A stretch of 64,000 bases of DNA from Bacteroidota bacterium (GTDB taxonomy: Bacteria > Bacteroidota > Ignavibacteria > Ignavibacteriales > Ignavibacteriaceae). The stretch lies in contig JAKALM010000008.1 in assembly GCA_021824145.1 (NCBI GenBank), forward strand, positions 107,420 to 171,419. Reading direction: 5' to 3'. The notes beneath the pieces are model-generated. The model did no database searches and was not told the DNA's origin. It saw only the letters and a program-made list of their open reading frames with translations. This document shows, piece by piece, positions 18,283-28,693 of this stretch (its first letter is position 1; every line of letters starts with the position of its first letter). A program made the position numbers and the translations under genes.

Positions 18283-20154
18283 TTAAGGATTTATATTAAG
18301 GCTTTTCAAATAAGGTTCCACCCAATCGACGTTCGGCATCATTAAAGGCGCAGCAGTTAATCTTCCGCCAAAGCCCAAGTAGCGAAATCCGAAAGTGTTT
18401 AATTCGGTTACGGGAATTTGGCGCAGTACAGGGCCATTAATTACAATACCAAATTTTTGTGCAAGCATAACGGTATAATCTGTTATAGCCTTGTGCTCTT
18501 TTTGAATTTCTAAATTTCTTTTCAAATCATCTTTTACTTTATCGAATGGCTGCGCAAGTTCCGTTCTTGCTGGCCGTTTACCAATTAATTTAAAAATTGA
18601 ATACCCCTTCCCAATTTTCAAAGGCCCATATATATCTCCAACTTTCATAGACGATGCAATTCTTCCAATCTCACCGTGAATTGTAATTGGAAAATATCCA
18701 TACTCACCGCTGTCCGGTTTAGCCCAATTTCTTTGCGTATACATGAAAGCAAGTTTTTTAATATCAACACCTTTTTTTAATTCCTTTAAAACTTTTTCAA
18801 TTACTTGAGTGCTGTCATTGTAAACTTCAACAATATTAACTTCTTCGGGATAAAAATTATCATGATTATATTGTTTATAATAATTATAAAGCTCTTGATC
18901 GCTAACTTTTGCTGAATCCAAAAACTTATTTCTTAAAATTTGGGCAAGATAATTTTCTCTCCATTCATTTAGGTCATTTTGTACAGAAGGCAAATACTGT
19001 AAACCTTCTTTCAATCCTTGACGCGCAAGTAGAGTATGCTCTATATTAGTTCTGGTTTCAATGTTCAAGAGACGCATAATTGATAATGTATCCGTTTTTA
19101 CTGAGCTAAAATCTTCCCAGGATAAATCTTCAATAAATTCCTTTAATGTTTTAGGATTTTTATCAAGCTCAATATAACTCATGTTTAATGAATCCGGACC
19201 AAATTCTTTCTCAATTTTTAAAACATCATTTACATTTAAATAAACCGGATCACCATCTTTTATTTTTAGATTATTTTTCTTTTCATTAAAAATGTATGAT
19301 ATCTTGCGAGCCAAACTCCTAAATAGATGGGCATTTGCTTCAACTTTTCTATCTTTAAAAAATTTATCAAAGTATTTCCTATAAAGCACTTCTTCTTTTC
19401 TTGCCTCAATTGTTTCTTTAACTGTTTTAACAGCATCCTCATGACTTCCTGTAAAAACTTGCTTTACTTTATTTGTTAATCTAAAAATATACCATCCTTC
19501 TTCTGCATAAGCTGGTTCAGTAAATTGCCCAATTTTTAAGGCATAAAGAGAATCTTCAATTCTTACATCCATTTGTCCATAACCAATTTCTCTTGGTTTG
19601 CTCTGCTCTGCGGCTTCTGGTCTAGTTGCTAATAATGAATCGAACGGCACTCCCATTTTTAAAAGATGATATAGCTTTTCTATTTCATCTAATTTTGGAG
19701 AAAAAATATAATTGACTTCAAGTTTAGTGTTATATTTTAGATATCCTTGAAGCAATTCTTGATCAGAAATTTTCACTTTATCCTTAATTTCTTTTTTATA
19801 AAGCGCATCGCGGACAAACATATCTTGAAGTTTAGAGGAAACATATTTCATTACCGAAAGTGTATCATATCCCAAATCTCTTGCCTGAAGCGCCCATAAT
19901 TTTTCAGAAATTAATGAATAAAGAAATTCAAGCTTAAGCGATTGAGTCATCCGTTTTATTTGTTTTCTGAAAAGCGGTGTAAACTCATATCTTTGTAAAA
20001 ATTCCTCTCCTGTTATTTTATCATCACCTATAGTTGCAACAATTTTGTTTTTTAATTGATCAAAATTATCCTTAGAAAGATCTTGAGAAAAAAGTTTTGA
20101 ACTGCCAAAAATTATTAAAATGGATAATAGAATTAGAAGGTAATTTCTGTTCAT
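18283..20154 (-). CDS. Periplasmic PpiC/SurA-like peptidyl-prolyl isomerase with two parvulin domains
   Basis: This 623-residue exported protein has a signal peptide (LLILLSILIIFGSSKLFSQ) and a SurA-like N-terminal helical region starting IVATIGDDKITGEEFLQRYE. Two parvulin-type domains lie at about 160-250 (EIGYGQMDVRIEDSLYALKI) and about 435-535 (GEYGYFPITIHGEIGRIASS, then VGDIYGPLKIGKGYSIFKL). Such proteins help outer-membrane proteins to fold, which fits the many beta-barrels and T9SS clients nearby. It is separated by 64 bases from the carbamoyltransferase gene downstream and may share its transcript, but functional linkage is uncertain. Confidence 0.85.
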   Translation of the reverse strand: MNRNYLLILLSILIIFGSSKLFSQDLSKDNFDQLKNKIVATIGDDKITGEEFLQRYEFTPLFRKQIKRMTQSLKLEFLYSLISEKLWALQARDLGYDTLSVMKYVSSKLQDMFVRDALYKKEIKDKVKISDQELLQGYLKYNTKLEVNYIFSPKLDEIEKLYHLLKMGVPFDSLLATRPEAAEQSKPREIGYGQMDVRIEDSLYALKIGQFTEPAYAEEGWYIFRLTNKVKQVFTGSHEDAVKTVKETIEARKEEVLYRKYFDKFFKDRKVEANAHLFRSLARKISYIFNEKKNNLKIKDGDPVYLNVNDVLKIEKEFGPDSLNMSYIELDKNPKTLKEFIEDLSWEDFSSVKTDTLSIMRLLNIETRTNIEHTLLARQGLKEGLQYLPSVQNDLNEWRENYLAQILRNKFLDSAKVSDQELYNYYKQYNHDNFYPEEVNIVEVYNDSTQVIEKVLKELKKGVDIKKLAFMYTQRNWAKPDSGEYGYFPITIHGEIGRIASSMKVGDIYGPLKIGKGYSIFKLIGKRPARTELAQPFDKVKDDLKRNLEIQKEHKAITDYTVMLAQKFGIVINGPVLRQIPVTELNTFGFRYLGFGGRLTAAPLMMPNVDWVEPYLKSLNINP

Positions 20155-20308
20155 TATATGTAATCGATTTGTATATAAATTTATGGTTAATAAGCTATAA
20201 ACATCCCAAAATTATTTCATAAAAAAAAGTGAAAATTATTGCCAAACCAATTTATTTACAGCTATTTGATATTAAATATCTAGTTTATGAATCCAAAATA
20301 AATTCTCT

Positions 20309-20316
20309 TAAATTTG
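20309..20316 (+). promoter_or_regulatory. Candidate -7 element (TAAATTTG) for the SGNH hydrolase gene
   Basis: TAAATTTG matches TAnnTTTG and lies 70 bases before the ATG. Only a partial -33 match (TTTA at 20284-20287) is found, so support is modest. Confidence 0.35.
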
Positions 20317-20385
20317 CAAAAGTTTTATTACTAAATCTTGTGCAATTTCTTCTCGATTCTTAATAAAAAATATTGCAAGTGAATT

Positions 20386-22251
20386 ATGAAAAAAAACAAA
20401 AAAAATTTCCCCAAATGGTTTTACGCAGTACCGGTTATTATCCCAATCGTTTTTTTTATTCTTCTAGAAATTTTATTGAGAACTTTTAATTATGGAAATG
20501 ATTATACCATTTTCAAATCAATTTCAAGCTACTATCCCGATAAGCTTTTCATAAATCCCAATATCGCTAGGAAATATTTTAGCAATCTAAATAATATACC
20601 GGCACCAGTCGATGACGCATTTGATAAAATTAAAAAAGAAAATGCATACAGAGTTTTTGTTATTGGTGAAAGCAGTGTTGAAGGATTTCCATTTGTTGCT
20701 AATGCTTCTTTTCCAAGAGATTTAAGAAGAAGACTTGAACTGCTTTTCCCAGATAAAACAATTGAAGTTATAAATTGCGGAATGTCTGCAATAAATACAT
20801 ATACTATTAGAGATTATGTTCCATCAATTATAAAACAAAAGCCAGATTTAATTCTTATTTATACCGGCCACAATGAATATTATGGTGCATTTGGTGTTGC
20901 TTCATCAGTTCTGGGTGGATATTCACGCGGATTAACAAATCTGTACATTAAATTAGAAAACTTTAAAACATTCCAGCTTATTGCAAATACTGTTAAGTGG
21001 ATTGGCGGAATATTTAAACGCCCACAACAATCTGGTGGAACTTTAATGGAAAGAATGGTAGGAAAATCTTTGGTTCCATTGAATTCTGAAATTTTTAATC
21101 TTGGTGTTGACCAATTTAAAGGAAACATGATAGACATTCTTAAAATGTTTAAGAATGCAAAAATTCCGGTTATTATTGGTTCTCTAACTTGTAACTTAAA
21201 AGATTTGAAACCTTTCATTTCAAAAAAAGAAAACGGACTGCCTGCTGCGGATGATGTTTATAAAAAAGCTCAAACTAAATTAGCAACCGGCGATAGTGTA
21301 GAAGCAAAAAAATTATTTCTTGAAGCAAAGGAATTAGATGAATTAAGATTTCGAGCGCCGCAAATTTTCAATTCAATTTTGAAAAGCCTTAGTATAACTT
21401 TCGATGATCCATTCATTGATATCGATTCGGTATTCGAGGCTCATAGTAAATATGGAATTGTCGGTTCAAACTTAATTGTTGATCATCTTCATCCAAACAT
21501 TGATGGCTATAAATTAATGGCAAAAGCATTTTATCAAGAAATGAAAAAATCCAACTTACTGCCTAATGAAGCTGCTGTCAATTTAACTGAAACAGTTCAG
21601 GATAGTATTTTAAATGCGAGCTTTCCATTTACACAATTAGATTCTACAATTGCTATGCTAACAATTGATGTTATAACTGGGACGTATCCTTTTGTTCCTA
21701 AAAATACTCCCAATTACAAACTAATGAATTTTAAACCTCGAAATTTTATTGATACGTTAGCTTTAGATTTTATAAGCAGAAAAATTAATTTAGATAACGC
21801 TCACGCAAGGGCTGCTGAGAGATATTTTGCCGAAGGAGATATAAAATCTTTTTGCAGGGAAGTTAATGATATAATTGCAGATAAACCTTACAACATTGAA
21901 CCATATGATTTTGCTTCTAAAAAATTAGTCAGCACGCAGCATTTTAATGAAGCACTTCCGTTTCTGCTGGGATTAAATAAAATGCAACCTTCAGCATTTT
22001 CAACAAAATGGCTTGGACAAATTTATTTAATCAATCATGATTATAATAACGCTCTAAAATATTTAGCTCAATCGCTTCAATTTTCTACAAATGATTTCCA
22101 AGTATGGTATAATATTGCAGGAGCTTATTATTACACAAACAAACTAGATGATGCATTAAATGCTATTGGAGAGTCATTAAAACTTAACCCTAAAAATGTT
22201 CAAGCAATAAATTTTTATCATCAATTATTGGAGATAAAAAATAAAAATTAA
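20386..22251 (+). CDS. Membrane-anchored SGNH/GDSL hydrolase-like protein with C-terminal TPR repeats
   Basis: This 621-residue protein has one N-terminal transmembrane anchor (AVPVIIPIVFFILLEILL). The periplasmic SGNH-type domain has block I VIGESSVEG with Ser96, block II NCGMSAINTYTIRDYV, block III YTGHNEYYG, and the block V dyad Asp366-His369 in DHLHPN. Residues about 470-621 form TPR-like helices (AYYYTNKLDDALNAIGESLK). Related enzymes remove or add acyl groups on glycans. SGNH proteins frequently accompany carbamoyltransferase-SxtJ-DUF5989 sets (recollection, not verified here), and this gene is divergent from that cassette, with the PPIase in between. Confidence 0.82.
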   Translation: MKKNKKNFPKWFYAVPVIIPIVFFILLEILLRTFNYGNDYTIFKSISSYYPDKLFINPNIARKYFSNLNNIPAPVDDAFDKIKKENAYRVFVIGESSVEGFPFVANASFPRDLRRRLELLFPDKTIEVINCGMSAINTYTIRDYVPSIIKQKPDLILIYTGHNEYYGAFGVASSVLGGYSRGLTNLYIKLENFKTFQLIANTVKWIGGIFKRPQQSGGTLMERMVGKSLVPLNSEIFNLGVDQFKGNMIDILKMFKNAKIPVIIGSLTCNLKDLKPFISKKENGLPAADDVYKKAQTKLATGDSVEAKKLFLEAKELDELRFRAPQIFNSILKSLSITFDDPFIDIDSVFEAHSKYGIVGSNLIVDHLHPNIDGYKLMAKAFYQEMKKSNLLPNEAAVNLTETVQDSILNASFPFTQLDSTIAMLTIDVITGTYPFVPKNTPNYKLMNFKPRNFIDTLALDFISRKINLDNAHARAAERYFAEGDIKSFCREVNDIIADKPYNIEPYDFASKKLVSTQHFNEALPFLLGLNKMQPSAFSTKWLGQIYLINHDYNNALKYLAQSLQFSTNDFQVWYNIAGAYYYTNKLDDALNAIGESLKLNPKNVQAINFYHQLLEIKNKN

Positions 22252-22301
22252 AATCCCCTATTTTCAACTCTCACTTTGGATATCAAAATTAATCTAATAA
22301 A

Positions 22302-22342
22302 AAAACTCCGGCTAAAAGTTATTCACAATTAACCGGAGTTTT
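22302..22342. terminator. Bidirectional intrinsic terminator between convergent genes
   Basis: AAAACTCCGG and CCGGAGTTTT form a perfect 10-bp stem around a 21-base loop, with A/T runs on both sides. It lies between the SGNH gene (plus) and the T9SS gene (minus) and can serve both. Confidence 0.75.
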
Positions 22343-22368
22343 AAATACTAACTAATTAAGAGAAATAA

Positions 22369-23919
22369 TTACTTCAACAACATCATCTTCTTAACTGAAG
22401 TAAAGTTTCCAGATTTTATTGAGTAGAAGTAAACACCACTTGTAAGCTTGCTTGCATCGAAAGTTACAGTGTAATTTCCTGCAGATTGTTCTTGATTAAC
22501 AAGTGTAGAAACTTCCTGACCCAAAATGTTATAAATTTTCAATGTTACCATCTGAGCTTTTGGAATACTATAGCTGATAACAGTTGATGGGTTAAAAGGA
22601 TTCGGATAATTCTGCGATAAAGCGTATGTAGCAGGAATATTGTTGTTTTCCTTCTTAATAGCTGTAAAATGATCAACAGAATCTTGAACTCCAAAGATAT
22701 TATTAATTGTCATAGCAGTTCCGCCGGTAATAACGAATTGATGATTTACACCAAATCCCATTTCATTATCAAGATAAGTGCTTCCACCATTAACAGTATC
22801 TACACCAGGATAATAACATCCATATTTATATTCAGTTAAACCAGATGGAGTACCAACAGGTAGTGTAAATTTAATTGACCAAATATGGTCGCCAGCAACT
22901 AAGTCTCCATTTTTCCCATCGTCATGTAAAGCCCACATTGTCTTGGGTGCACCAACTACACTATCTGCTGTATCAGCAACGGTCCAGCTTCCACCCCAAG
23001 CGCCAAATACTGAAATTGAACCTTTAATTCCCACAAAATTAATTTTTGTCGGATCAATTGATTTCCCTGTATGAAAATCTTTTGCGTTTCTCATATCAAC
23101 ATGGAAAGTAACATCTGTTGCAACTGTAATGCCTGGTTGTAAAATTACAATCTGTGGTACAATTGGTCCAACTGTATCAGCTGTTTTAGCAGTAAAATGA
23201 TACCACCTATTATCACCAGTTTCATAACCGCCGCCGTTACCAAATACTGAATCAGGGAAAGCTTTAAATTTCCATGCAACTGAATCTCCAACAGGTCCGG
23301 AGAAGGTTAAAGTAGTTGAATAAATTCCAACTTGGAAAGGATCTGCAGCTAATACTCTATTGCCTGCCAAGTCAGTAACTGTATAACCACCCCAGTTATT
23401 CAATCCCATAATTTGGATAGAATCTTTAGATGGGTCAAATTGTCCTGGTGCAGTTCCAATGTACGAACTTAAATCTGCTATAAAAGTAACAGTATATTTT
23501 TGAGTTGCAACAGGAGCTTTGTATGTACTATCATTATTAAACCAGAATGGACCAACAGCCGTATCAGTAGTGCTTACGGTAAATGTTCTATTTGGGCTGC
23601 TTTCCCATCCATCATTACTCATAACAAACTTAAATTGATATGTTGTATCTGTAGTACGAGTTGGAAATGTAGCAGTAACGGTATAAATAGTATCATTAGC
23701 ACCTTTGGTCATTTTAAAATAATAACCTTGCCAGTTTCCACCTGGATCCCCGGCATCTGCTTGAAAATCACCTCTTACAGTAACTGAATCTGTGGCAATC
23801 TTAAAAATACCATTATAAACTGCCGCACCCATGTTCACTTTAAAAGTAACATGCACTTGAGCAAAAACTACGATACCCATCATAAAAGACAATAAGGTAG
23901 TAAGTAGTAATTTTTTCAT
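22369..23919 (-). CDS. T9SS-exported surface protein with three tandem CBM/E-set-like modules
   Basis: This 516-residue protein has a signal peptide (MMGIVVFAQ) and three similar beta-sandwich modules beginning VTFKVNMGAA, VTFIADLSS and VTFHVDMRNA. Each carries the aromatic and glycine pattern seen in starch-binding or SusE/SusF-like modules (for example GNWQGYYFKMTKGANDTIY). The C-terminal T9SS type A domain (LSQNYPNPFNPSTVISYSIP ... MMLLK) is complete. As last gene of the TonB-receptor operon it probably binds glycan at the surface; starch binding is inferred from neighbours, not from defined binding residues. Confidence 0.8.
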   Translation of the reverse strand: MKKLLLTTLLSFMMGIVVFAQVHVTFKVNMGAAVYNGIFKIATDSVTVRGDFQADAGDPGGNWQGYYFKMTKGANDTIYTVTATFPTRTTDTTYQFKFVMSNDGWESSPNRTFTVSTTDTAVGPFWFNNDSTYKAPVATQKYTVTFIADLSSYIGTAPGQFDPSKDSIQIMGLNNWGGYTVTDLAGNRVLAADPFQVGIYSTTLTFSGPVGDSVAWKFKAFPDSVFGNGGGYETGDNRWYHFTAKTADTVGPIVPQIVILQPGITVATDVTFHVDMRNAKDFHTGKSIDPTKINFVGIKGSISVFGAWGGSWTVADTADSVVGAPKTMWALHDDGKNGDLVAGDHIWSIKFTLPVGTPSGLTEYKYGCYYPGVDTVNGGSTYLDNEMGFGVNHQFVITGGTAMTINNIFGVQDSVDHFTAIKKENNNIPATYALSQNYPNPFNPSTVISYSIPKAQMVTLKIYNILGQEVSTLVNQEQSAGNYTVTFDASKLTSGVYFYSIKSGNFTSVKKMMLLK

Positions 23920-23964
23920 TTTGAACCTCTTTTTTGTTGTTGGAAAAAAATATTATTTAATCTA

Positions 23965-24990
23965 TCATAAACCAAGCGAAATTGAAATTCTATTAATTGG
24001 ATCAAATATTCCAAATGAAGTATAACTGTAATCTATTTTACCGAAAAATCCACCAAAATTATAATGTAAACCAACTCCTCCAGATAAACCTCCTCTAGCT
24101 GATTGATTAACTATTTGCCCGCCGCCCCTAGACAACGAATAATATCCGCCTCTTATTGAAAACAAATTATTCCAAACTAATTCAGTACCAATGTTTAAAT
24201 AAGAAGTTTGATTACTTGGAATAACTGCATCCGATGCGACAGTCCATTTCCAGTTTTCATTATTTATAAATTCATATCCTAAGCCAACAGTAAATTGCAG
24301 TGGCAAAGGCCACGAAGATGTGGAAAGATTAGATGCAATACTAGCATTATTTCCTGCATGAGCTGGATCAATATCGACAGGTTGCAGTAAATCTTTTCCT
24401 GCAAGTTGCATTTCAGTTCCAAAATTAGAAATATTCATACCAATATTTAATCCGGGCAATTCTGTGTAATATAATAAACCGATATCTAATGCAAATGCTG
24501 ATGCTGATTCATTCCAAATTTTTTGATTAATATATTTTATAGTACCGCCAATTGAAAAACGATCTGTCAAATTCCTTGCATAAGAAAAAGCAAAGCATAA
24601 ATCTGCTGCGCTCCAATTTTCTCCAGTTCCATCCGGTTGATCTGGTGTGGTAACTTCTCCTTGTCCATAATCTAATTGATCAATACTTAGTGCAACAGCA
24701 TCATCTTCATCAATTTGATAATTTAGACCGAACCAATTTAATTTTGTTCCAGCAATCCACTGAGCAAATGATGCTGTGAATTCAATATCACCAATTCTTG
24801 AAAGCCCACCAGGGTTCCAATAAGCAGTAGTAACATCATTTGCAACTGCTGTAAAAGCTCCTCCCATACCGGCAGCACGAGGCCCAACAGGTATTGTAAG
24901 AAAATTAGCAGCAGTAGTTCCTACTTTTGACTGTGAGAACAACATTCCACTTGCTAAGATAATTAAAATTATAATTTTCGATTTTATCAT
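23965..24990 (-). CDS. PorV/PorQ-family outer-membrane beta-barrel protein
   Basis: A signal peptide (IIILIILASGMLFSQ) is followed by the PorV/PorQ signature VGTTAANFLTIPVGPRAAGMGGAFTAVANDVTTAYWNPGG and a FadL-like barrel with alternating strands to the C-terminus. PorV shuttles or anchors T9SS clients at the outer membrane; many paralogues occur in Ignavibacteria, so this one may serve the local operon. The start at ATG 24990 is preferred because GGAG lies nine bases before it; a start at 25014 would include that site in the gene. It lies between the 1216-residue surface protein and the T9SS module protein. Confidence 0.85.
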   Translation of the reverse strand: MIKSKIIILIILASGMLFSQSKVGTTAANFLTIPVGPRAAGMGGAFTAVANDVTTAYWNPGGLSRIGDIEFTASFAQWIAGTKLNWFGLNYQIDEDDAVALSIDQLDYGQGEVTTPDQPDGTGENWSAADLCFAFSYARNLTDRFSIGGTIKYINQKIWNESASAFALDIGLLYYTELPGLNIGMNISNFGTEMQLAGKDLLQPVDIDPAHAGNNASIASNLSTSSWPLPLQFTVGLGYEFINNENWKWTVASDAVIPSNQTSYLNIGTELVWNNLFSIRGGYYSLSRGGGQIVNQSARGGLSGGVGLHYNFGGFFGKIDYSYTSFGIFDPINRISISLGL

Positions 24991-25022
24991 TTTATAAAGC
25001 TCCGTAATATTCACGCCTGCCG

Positions 25023-28000
25023 TTATTTTATAATTGCTATTTTGCCAATCTTTTTATCGCCAGTACTATTTACTTCCACAACATAAAAATAAACGCCGTA
25101 TGCTACTTCAAGTCCTTCTGCAGTTCTTAAATCCCATTGTACAGTTCCATTATTTAAATTTCCATCATGTTGTAATGTTCTTACTTCGTCTCCTGCAGAA
25201 GTATAAATATGTATTGTACAATTTGGCGGAAGGTGAGTAAAATATAAAACTCGTTCGCCTCTTCCTCTAATACCTGAAGGCAAAGGCTGTTCATAAACAT
25301 TTGTAACTACATAAGGATTTGGAACAACTTTAATTTTATCTAACTGCTGGCTTAAAGAAGCTTGATCTACTGTTGGGCCGGCAGTTGTAAAAGTAAATTG
25401 ATCGTTTGAAGAAAGCGGTTTAGTAAATGATATAAATAATGAATCACCGCCTTTTGCTACATAAGAAGAATCATTCCCAACAAAAACCATTCTCCATGAT
25501 AAATCATTTCCTGTAGAATCGGAAATGAAGACAATATCGTTTGCCGATAATGTGTCTAATTTTTTATTTCCAGTTTCAGTCATCGCATATTGAACACGAA
25601 TAGGATGATTTCGATCAGTAACATCATATACCTTAAAATTTGTTACTTTGATTGGAAGATTAACGCCTTGATTTTTAAATACATTCAAGACATTTGAAGA
25701 ATCATTATAACTATTTGAGAAAACAAATTCATAATCTTTTGGGAATCTTATTCCTTGTAGATTTTTTGACGGAAGTGCAAATTGTGTTGCAATAAAAACT
25801 AAATTGTTTGTACCATTATTATTCCATCCGGATTTGGCTGTATCCAAAACAATACTGTTTAAAAATTGATATGAAGTATCAATTGAAAGTCTCACACCAT
25901 CAGCAATAACACCATTTGTAGGCAATAATTTTGCATTCTTCAAAATATACCCGCCATTGCCCGAATTTTTTATATTATATGAATAAGCAATATTAACTCC
26001 GCTTTGCAATGAATCATTAAAAGTAACAGTGTAGGAAGAATCCTTAACAGCGTTTGGATCAACAACTTCATAAAGAGGCGTTACTTGAGAATTACCAGCT
26101 GTTCTTGTTAGCACTACGCCAGACTTTGGCGGAACATATCCAAGGACAGGTGCATTAGGAACAACAGCTGCTGTATTGATATCAGTTGTAATATTACCGT
26201 TTGCATCTTTAGAAATGTAATGTGTATTTTCTGTTGGGAAAATATCAAGAGCAGTTTCACCTCTTGTATAAGCAACAACTGCATAATAATAAGTTCTTCC
26301 ATTAGTTAAATTCTTATCAATATAAAAATTCTGAATTCCCGAATCATCTCCAAGATAATAAGGTGCGCCGTTAGTTAATTGATAGAGAGCCGGTGATGAA
26401 TTAAAATATCCGGTTATACCATCAACTAAATCGCATTGATAAATTGGTTGATAAAATACTTTTTGCCCTCTTCCATCAGAAATCTGCAAAGCATCTGTAA
26501 AATCAGGATCGGTTCCTCGATAAATTTTATAACCTTCAAACTCAACTTTTTTTGTAGTTTTATCTATTGTACTTTCTGCAACTCGATCCCAATATAATGT
26601 AACTTGACCATCTCCTGGAACCGCAGTTAAGGTTGGTTTATCTGGAGGACGCGGGAAGTTATAATTTGCATTGTAAATTACTTGTGCAATCTTTTTTGTT
26701 TTTATTGTTTCAAAAAGATTGTCTCCATATAATAGTGCTAGAGAAAATCTTTCAGTACTTCCAGCTAGTAAAGGGAAATACCCCGAAGCAAAAATAAAGT
26801 CGCCGTCTTCACCTTTTGTTGCAGTATTATTTACAACAGATTGAGGCACATCAAAATAACCTGGGTGCATTCTTCTCCACATATCAATTTCGTTGCTCAT
26901 CGTTATTGCACCAGCAGGTGTAAAATATTCGAAACTAGTTAAACCAATTTGATCAGATTCATCAACGTCTGTTTTATCAATATTGGGTTCTCCAGGCTGC
27001 CCAGTATCTTGGAGCCCATAAATATTTAACTTTGAAGAATCAACAGGAAGACCAGGAACTAATCCCGGTTTTTGATACCCTGAAGTCGGTTTACCATCTC
27101 CTTCACCAAAATCACCAGTGCCTGGTTTCCCATCAAGTCCAACGTCATCAGTTAATTGATTCCAATTTCTATTATTATCAATGCCATCATCCCTAGCTTC
27201 ATCAATCATTGGATCTGTAAGGCCCAAATTATTTATGTAATCTTTATGCTGAATTGGATTTAAGGTATCAATAAGAACTACACCTTGAGGAGATTTTTTA
27301 AACTGACGATAATCAAGAATATAATTTTCATCAATAATTCCGTTTAGATTATTATCAATTCCATCATAAGCATTTGGGTTTACAGTACCATCTGTTTGAA
27401 GATTTCCTTCTTGTAAGGTTTTACCTGGATACACTTTAAATGGAACTCCCATTGAATAAACGGTAACTGTATCGTTCGGCATTACGTAAACAGATCGCTT
27501 AAATGTTTTTGGATTGATTAAAATAAGTTTATCACCTGCATGAATGATTCTTGAATCAAAATCTTGTGAAGTAAAGTAGGGTGCATCCACAGTAAAGTTT
27601 GCGTTATCTCCATCATTATCAATTCCATCGTATTGATTTCCAGGAGATTCTAAGAAAGCATAAGCTACATATCCAACCGCAAAAGGATTGGGCTGCCATT
27701 GTGGATTAGCTTCAGGGCGAATATATTCATAACCTTTGCCAGGTTCAATGTCCCAAGTATACGTTATATTTTGTCTTACATCAAAGAATGAAGCATCATC
27801 ATTATATTCATCACCCATTATTCCAACATAAGTACCAACCAAAGTTCCAAATACTGCTTGATCGTAATCAGAAGTTCCATCATTTTTAATGTTGTATAAC
27901 CAAAAGATTACATTCTGCGCTAAGAAATTTGACCACTGCAAACCTCTTACAGAAACTTGAATCGCCTCACCTCTTCTAGTGGGATCAGTTGAGTCCGGCG

Positions 28001-28673
28001 TAAATCCCCACCTCTGAAACATTGATTGATCTTCATTATCATCCATCCAATAATAACTTTCTTGATCAGCATTAAACTGGCCGCGTCCAAAATATCCATT
28101 CCAATCGACAGATGGAGTAATATATTTGCCACCTACTTGAACTGGTTTACCTGAATATGACCAATCCGGCTGATCTGGCCATTGCATTGGCCAAGTTTGC
28201 GGAAGATTACTCATTGCAACGCCGCCTAAATTTTGGTCAATTACAGGGTTATTAAATCCAGGTATAGGATCGAAGCCCCAAAATGCACCACCAGCGCCAG
28301 ATCTTCCACCGCCAGGCCTAGAAACAGGTGTGATTTGAACGTTTACAATTGTATCGATATAACTAATAATATTTCCATTCTTATCTTTAACTGGTATTGG
28401 TGGAAGCTTTAAGCCGACTAATGGTGAAACGTCTCCAACATAACCATCTGGATCATATTTCCAAGCACCGCGTGGATATCCAGGTAACGTTGAAGGTTGA
28501 GCAATAACTCCATAATTAGAAAAAATGGTTCTAACTTGATTGCCTCTATGAACACCAAAAGTACGATAAGTACTGCTGCCTCTTGAAGTAATTTCTCTGC
28601 TTTGTGGAAATGAACTAGAGATAATAAGCAGAGTCGATAAAAAGATATAATTCAAGTATCTAAATTTTGTCAT
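25023..28673 (-). CDS. Large secreted surface protein with Fn3 and Ca-binding-like DGIDN repeats
   Basis: This 1216-residue exported protein has a signal peptide (FLSTLLIISSSFPQ). An N-terminal region rich in Gly, Asp and Trp contains at least three DGIDN-type loops (YDGIDNDGDN, YDGIDNNLNGIIDE, DDGIDNNRN) that resemble calcium loops of thrombospondin type-3 repeats. A fibronectin III domain follows (about 675-760; VTLYWDRVAES, GYKIYRGTDPDF). The C-terminus (VVPNPYVV ... GVYFYVVEV ... IGKIAIIK) is a FlgD-like sorting-type domain variant. It lies where a SusD-like binding protein would be expected, directly downstream of the TonB receptor, but shows no SusD TPR features. Confidence 0.75.
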   Translation of the reverse strand: MTKFRYLNYIFLSTLLIISSSFPQSREITSRGSSTYRTFGVHRGNQVRTIFSNYGVIAQPSTLPGYPRGAWKYDPDGYVGDVSPLVGLKLPPIPVKDKNGNIISYIDTIVNVQITPVSRPGGGRSGAGGAFWGFDPIPGFNNPVIDQNLGGVAMSNLPQTWPMQWPDQPDWSYSGKPVQVGGKYITPSVDWNGYFGRGQFNADQESYYWMDDNEDQSMFQRWGFTPDSTDPTRRGEAIQVSVRGLQWSNFLAQNVIFWLYNIKNDGTSDYDQAVFGTLVGTYVGIMGDEYNDDASFFDVRQNITYTWDIEPGKGYEYIRPEANPQWQPNPFAVGYVAYAFLESPGNQYDGIDNDGDNANFTVDAPYFTSQDFDSRIIHAGDKLILINPKTFKRSVYVMPNDTVTVYSMGVPFKVYPGKTLQEGNLQTDGTVNPNAYDGIDNNLNGIIDENYILDYRQFKKSPQGVVLIDTLNPIQHKDYINNLGLTDPMIDEARDDGIDNNRNWNQLTDDVGLDGKPGTGDFGEGDGKPTSGYQKPGLVPGLPVDSSKLNIYGLQDTGQPGEPNIDKTDVDESDQIGLTSFEYFTPAGAITMSNEIDMWRRMHPGYFDVPQSVVNNTATKGEDGDFIFASGYFPLLAGSTERFSLALLYGDNLFETIKTKKIAQVIYNANYNFPRPPDKPTLTAVPGDGQVTLYWDRVAESTIDKTTKKVEFEGYKIYRGTDPDFTDALQISDGRGQKVFYQPIYQCDLVDGITGYFNSSPALYQLTNGAPYYLGDDSGIQNFYIDKNLTNGRTYYYAVVAYTRGETALDIFPTENTHYISKDANGNITTDINTAAVVPNAPVLGYVPPKSGVVLTRTAGNSQVTPLYEVVDPNAVKDSSYTVTFNDSLQSGVNIAYSYNIKNSGNGGYILKNAKLLPTNGVIADGVRLSIDTSYQFLNSIVLDTAKSGWNNNGTNNLVFIATQFALPSKNLQGIRFPKDYEFVFSNSYNDSSNVLNVFKNQGVNLPIKVTNFKVYDVTDRNHPIRVQYAMTETGNKKLDTLSANDIVFISDSTGNDLSWRMVFVGNDSSYVAKGGDSLFISFTKPLSSNDQFTFTTAGPTVDQASLSQQLDKIKVVPNPYVVTNVYEQPLPSGIRGRGERVLYFTHLPPNCTIHIYTSAGDEVRTLQHDGNLNNGTVQWDLRTAEGLEVAYGVYFYVVEVNSTGDKKIGKIAIIK

Positions 28674-28693
28674 AATACTTCCACTAATTAAAC

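Noticed and set aside
22369..23919. Direct evidence for starch specificity of the three-module protein.
   Set aside because: Module boundaries are clear, but conserved starch-binding tryptophans could not be assigned by eye, so binding is left as inference.
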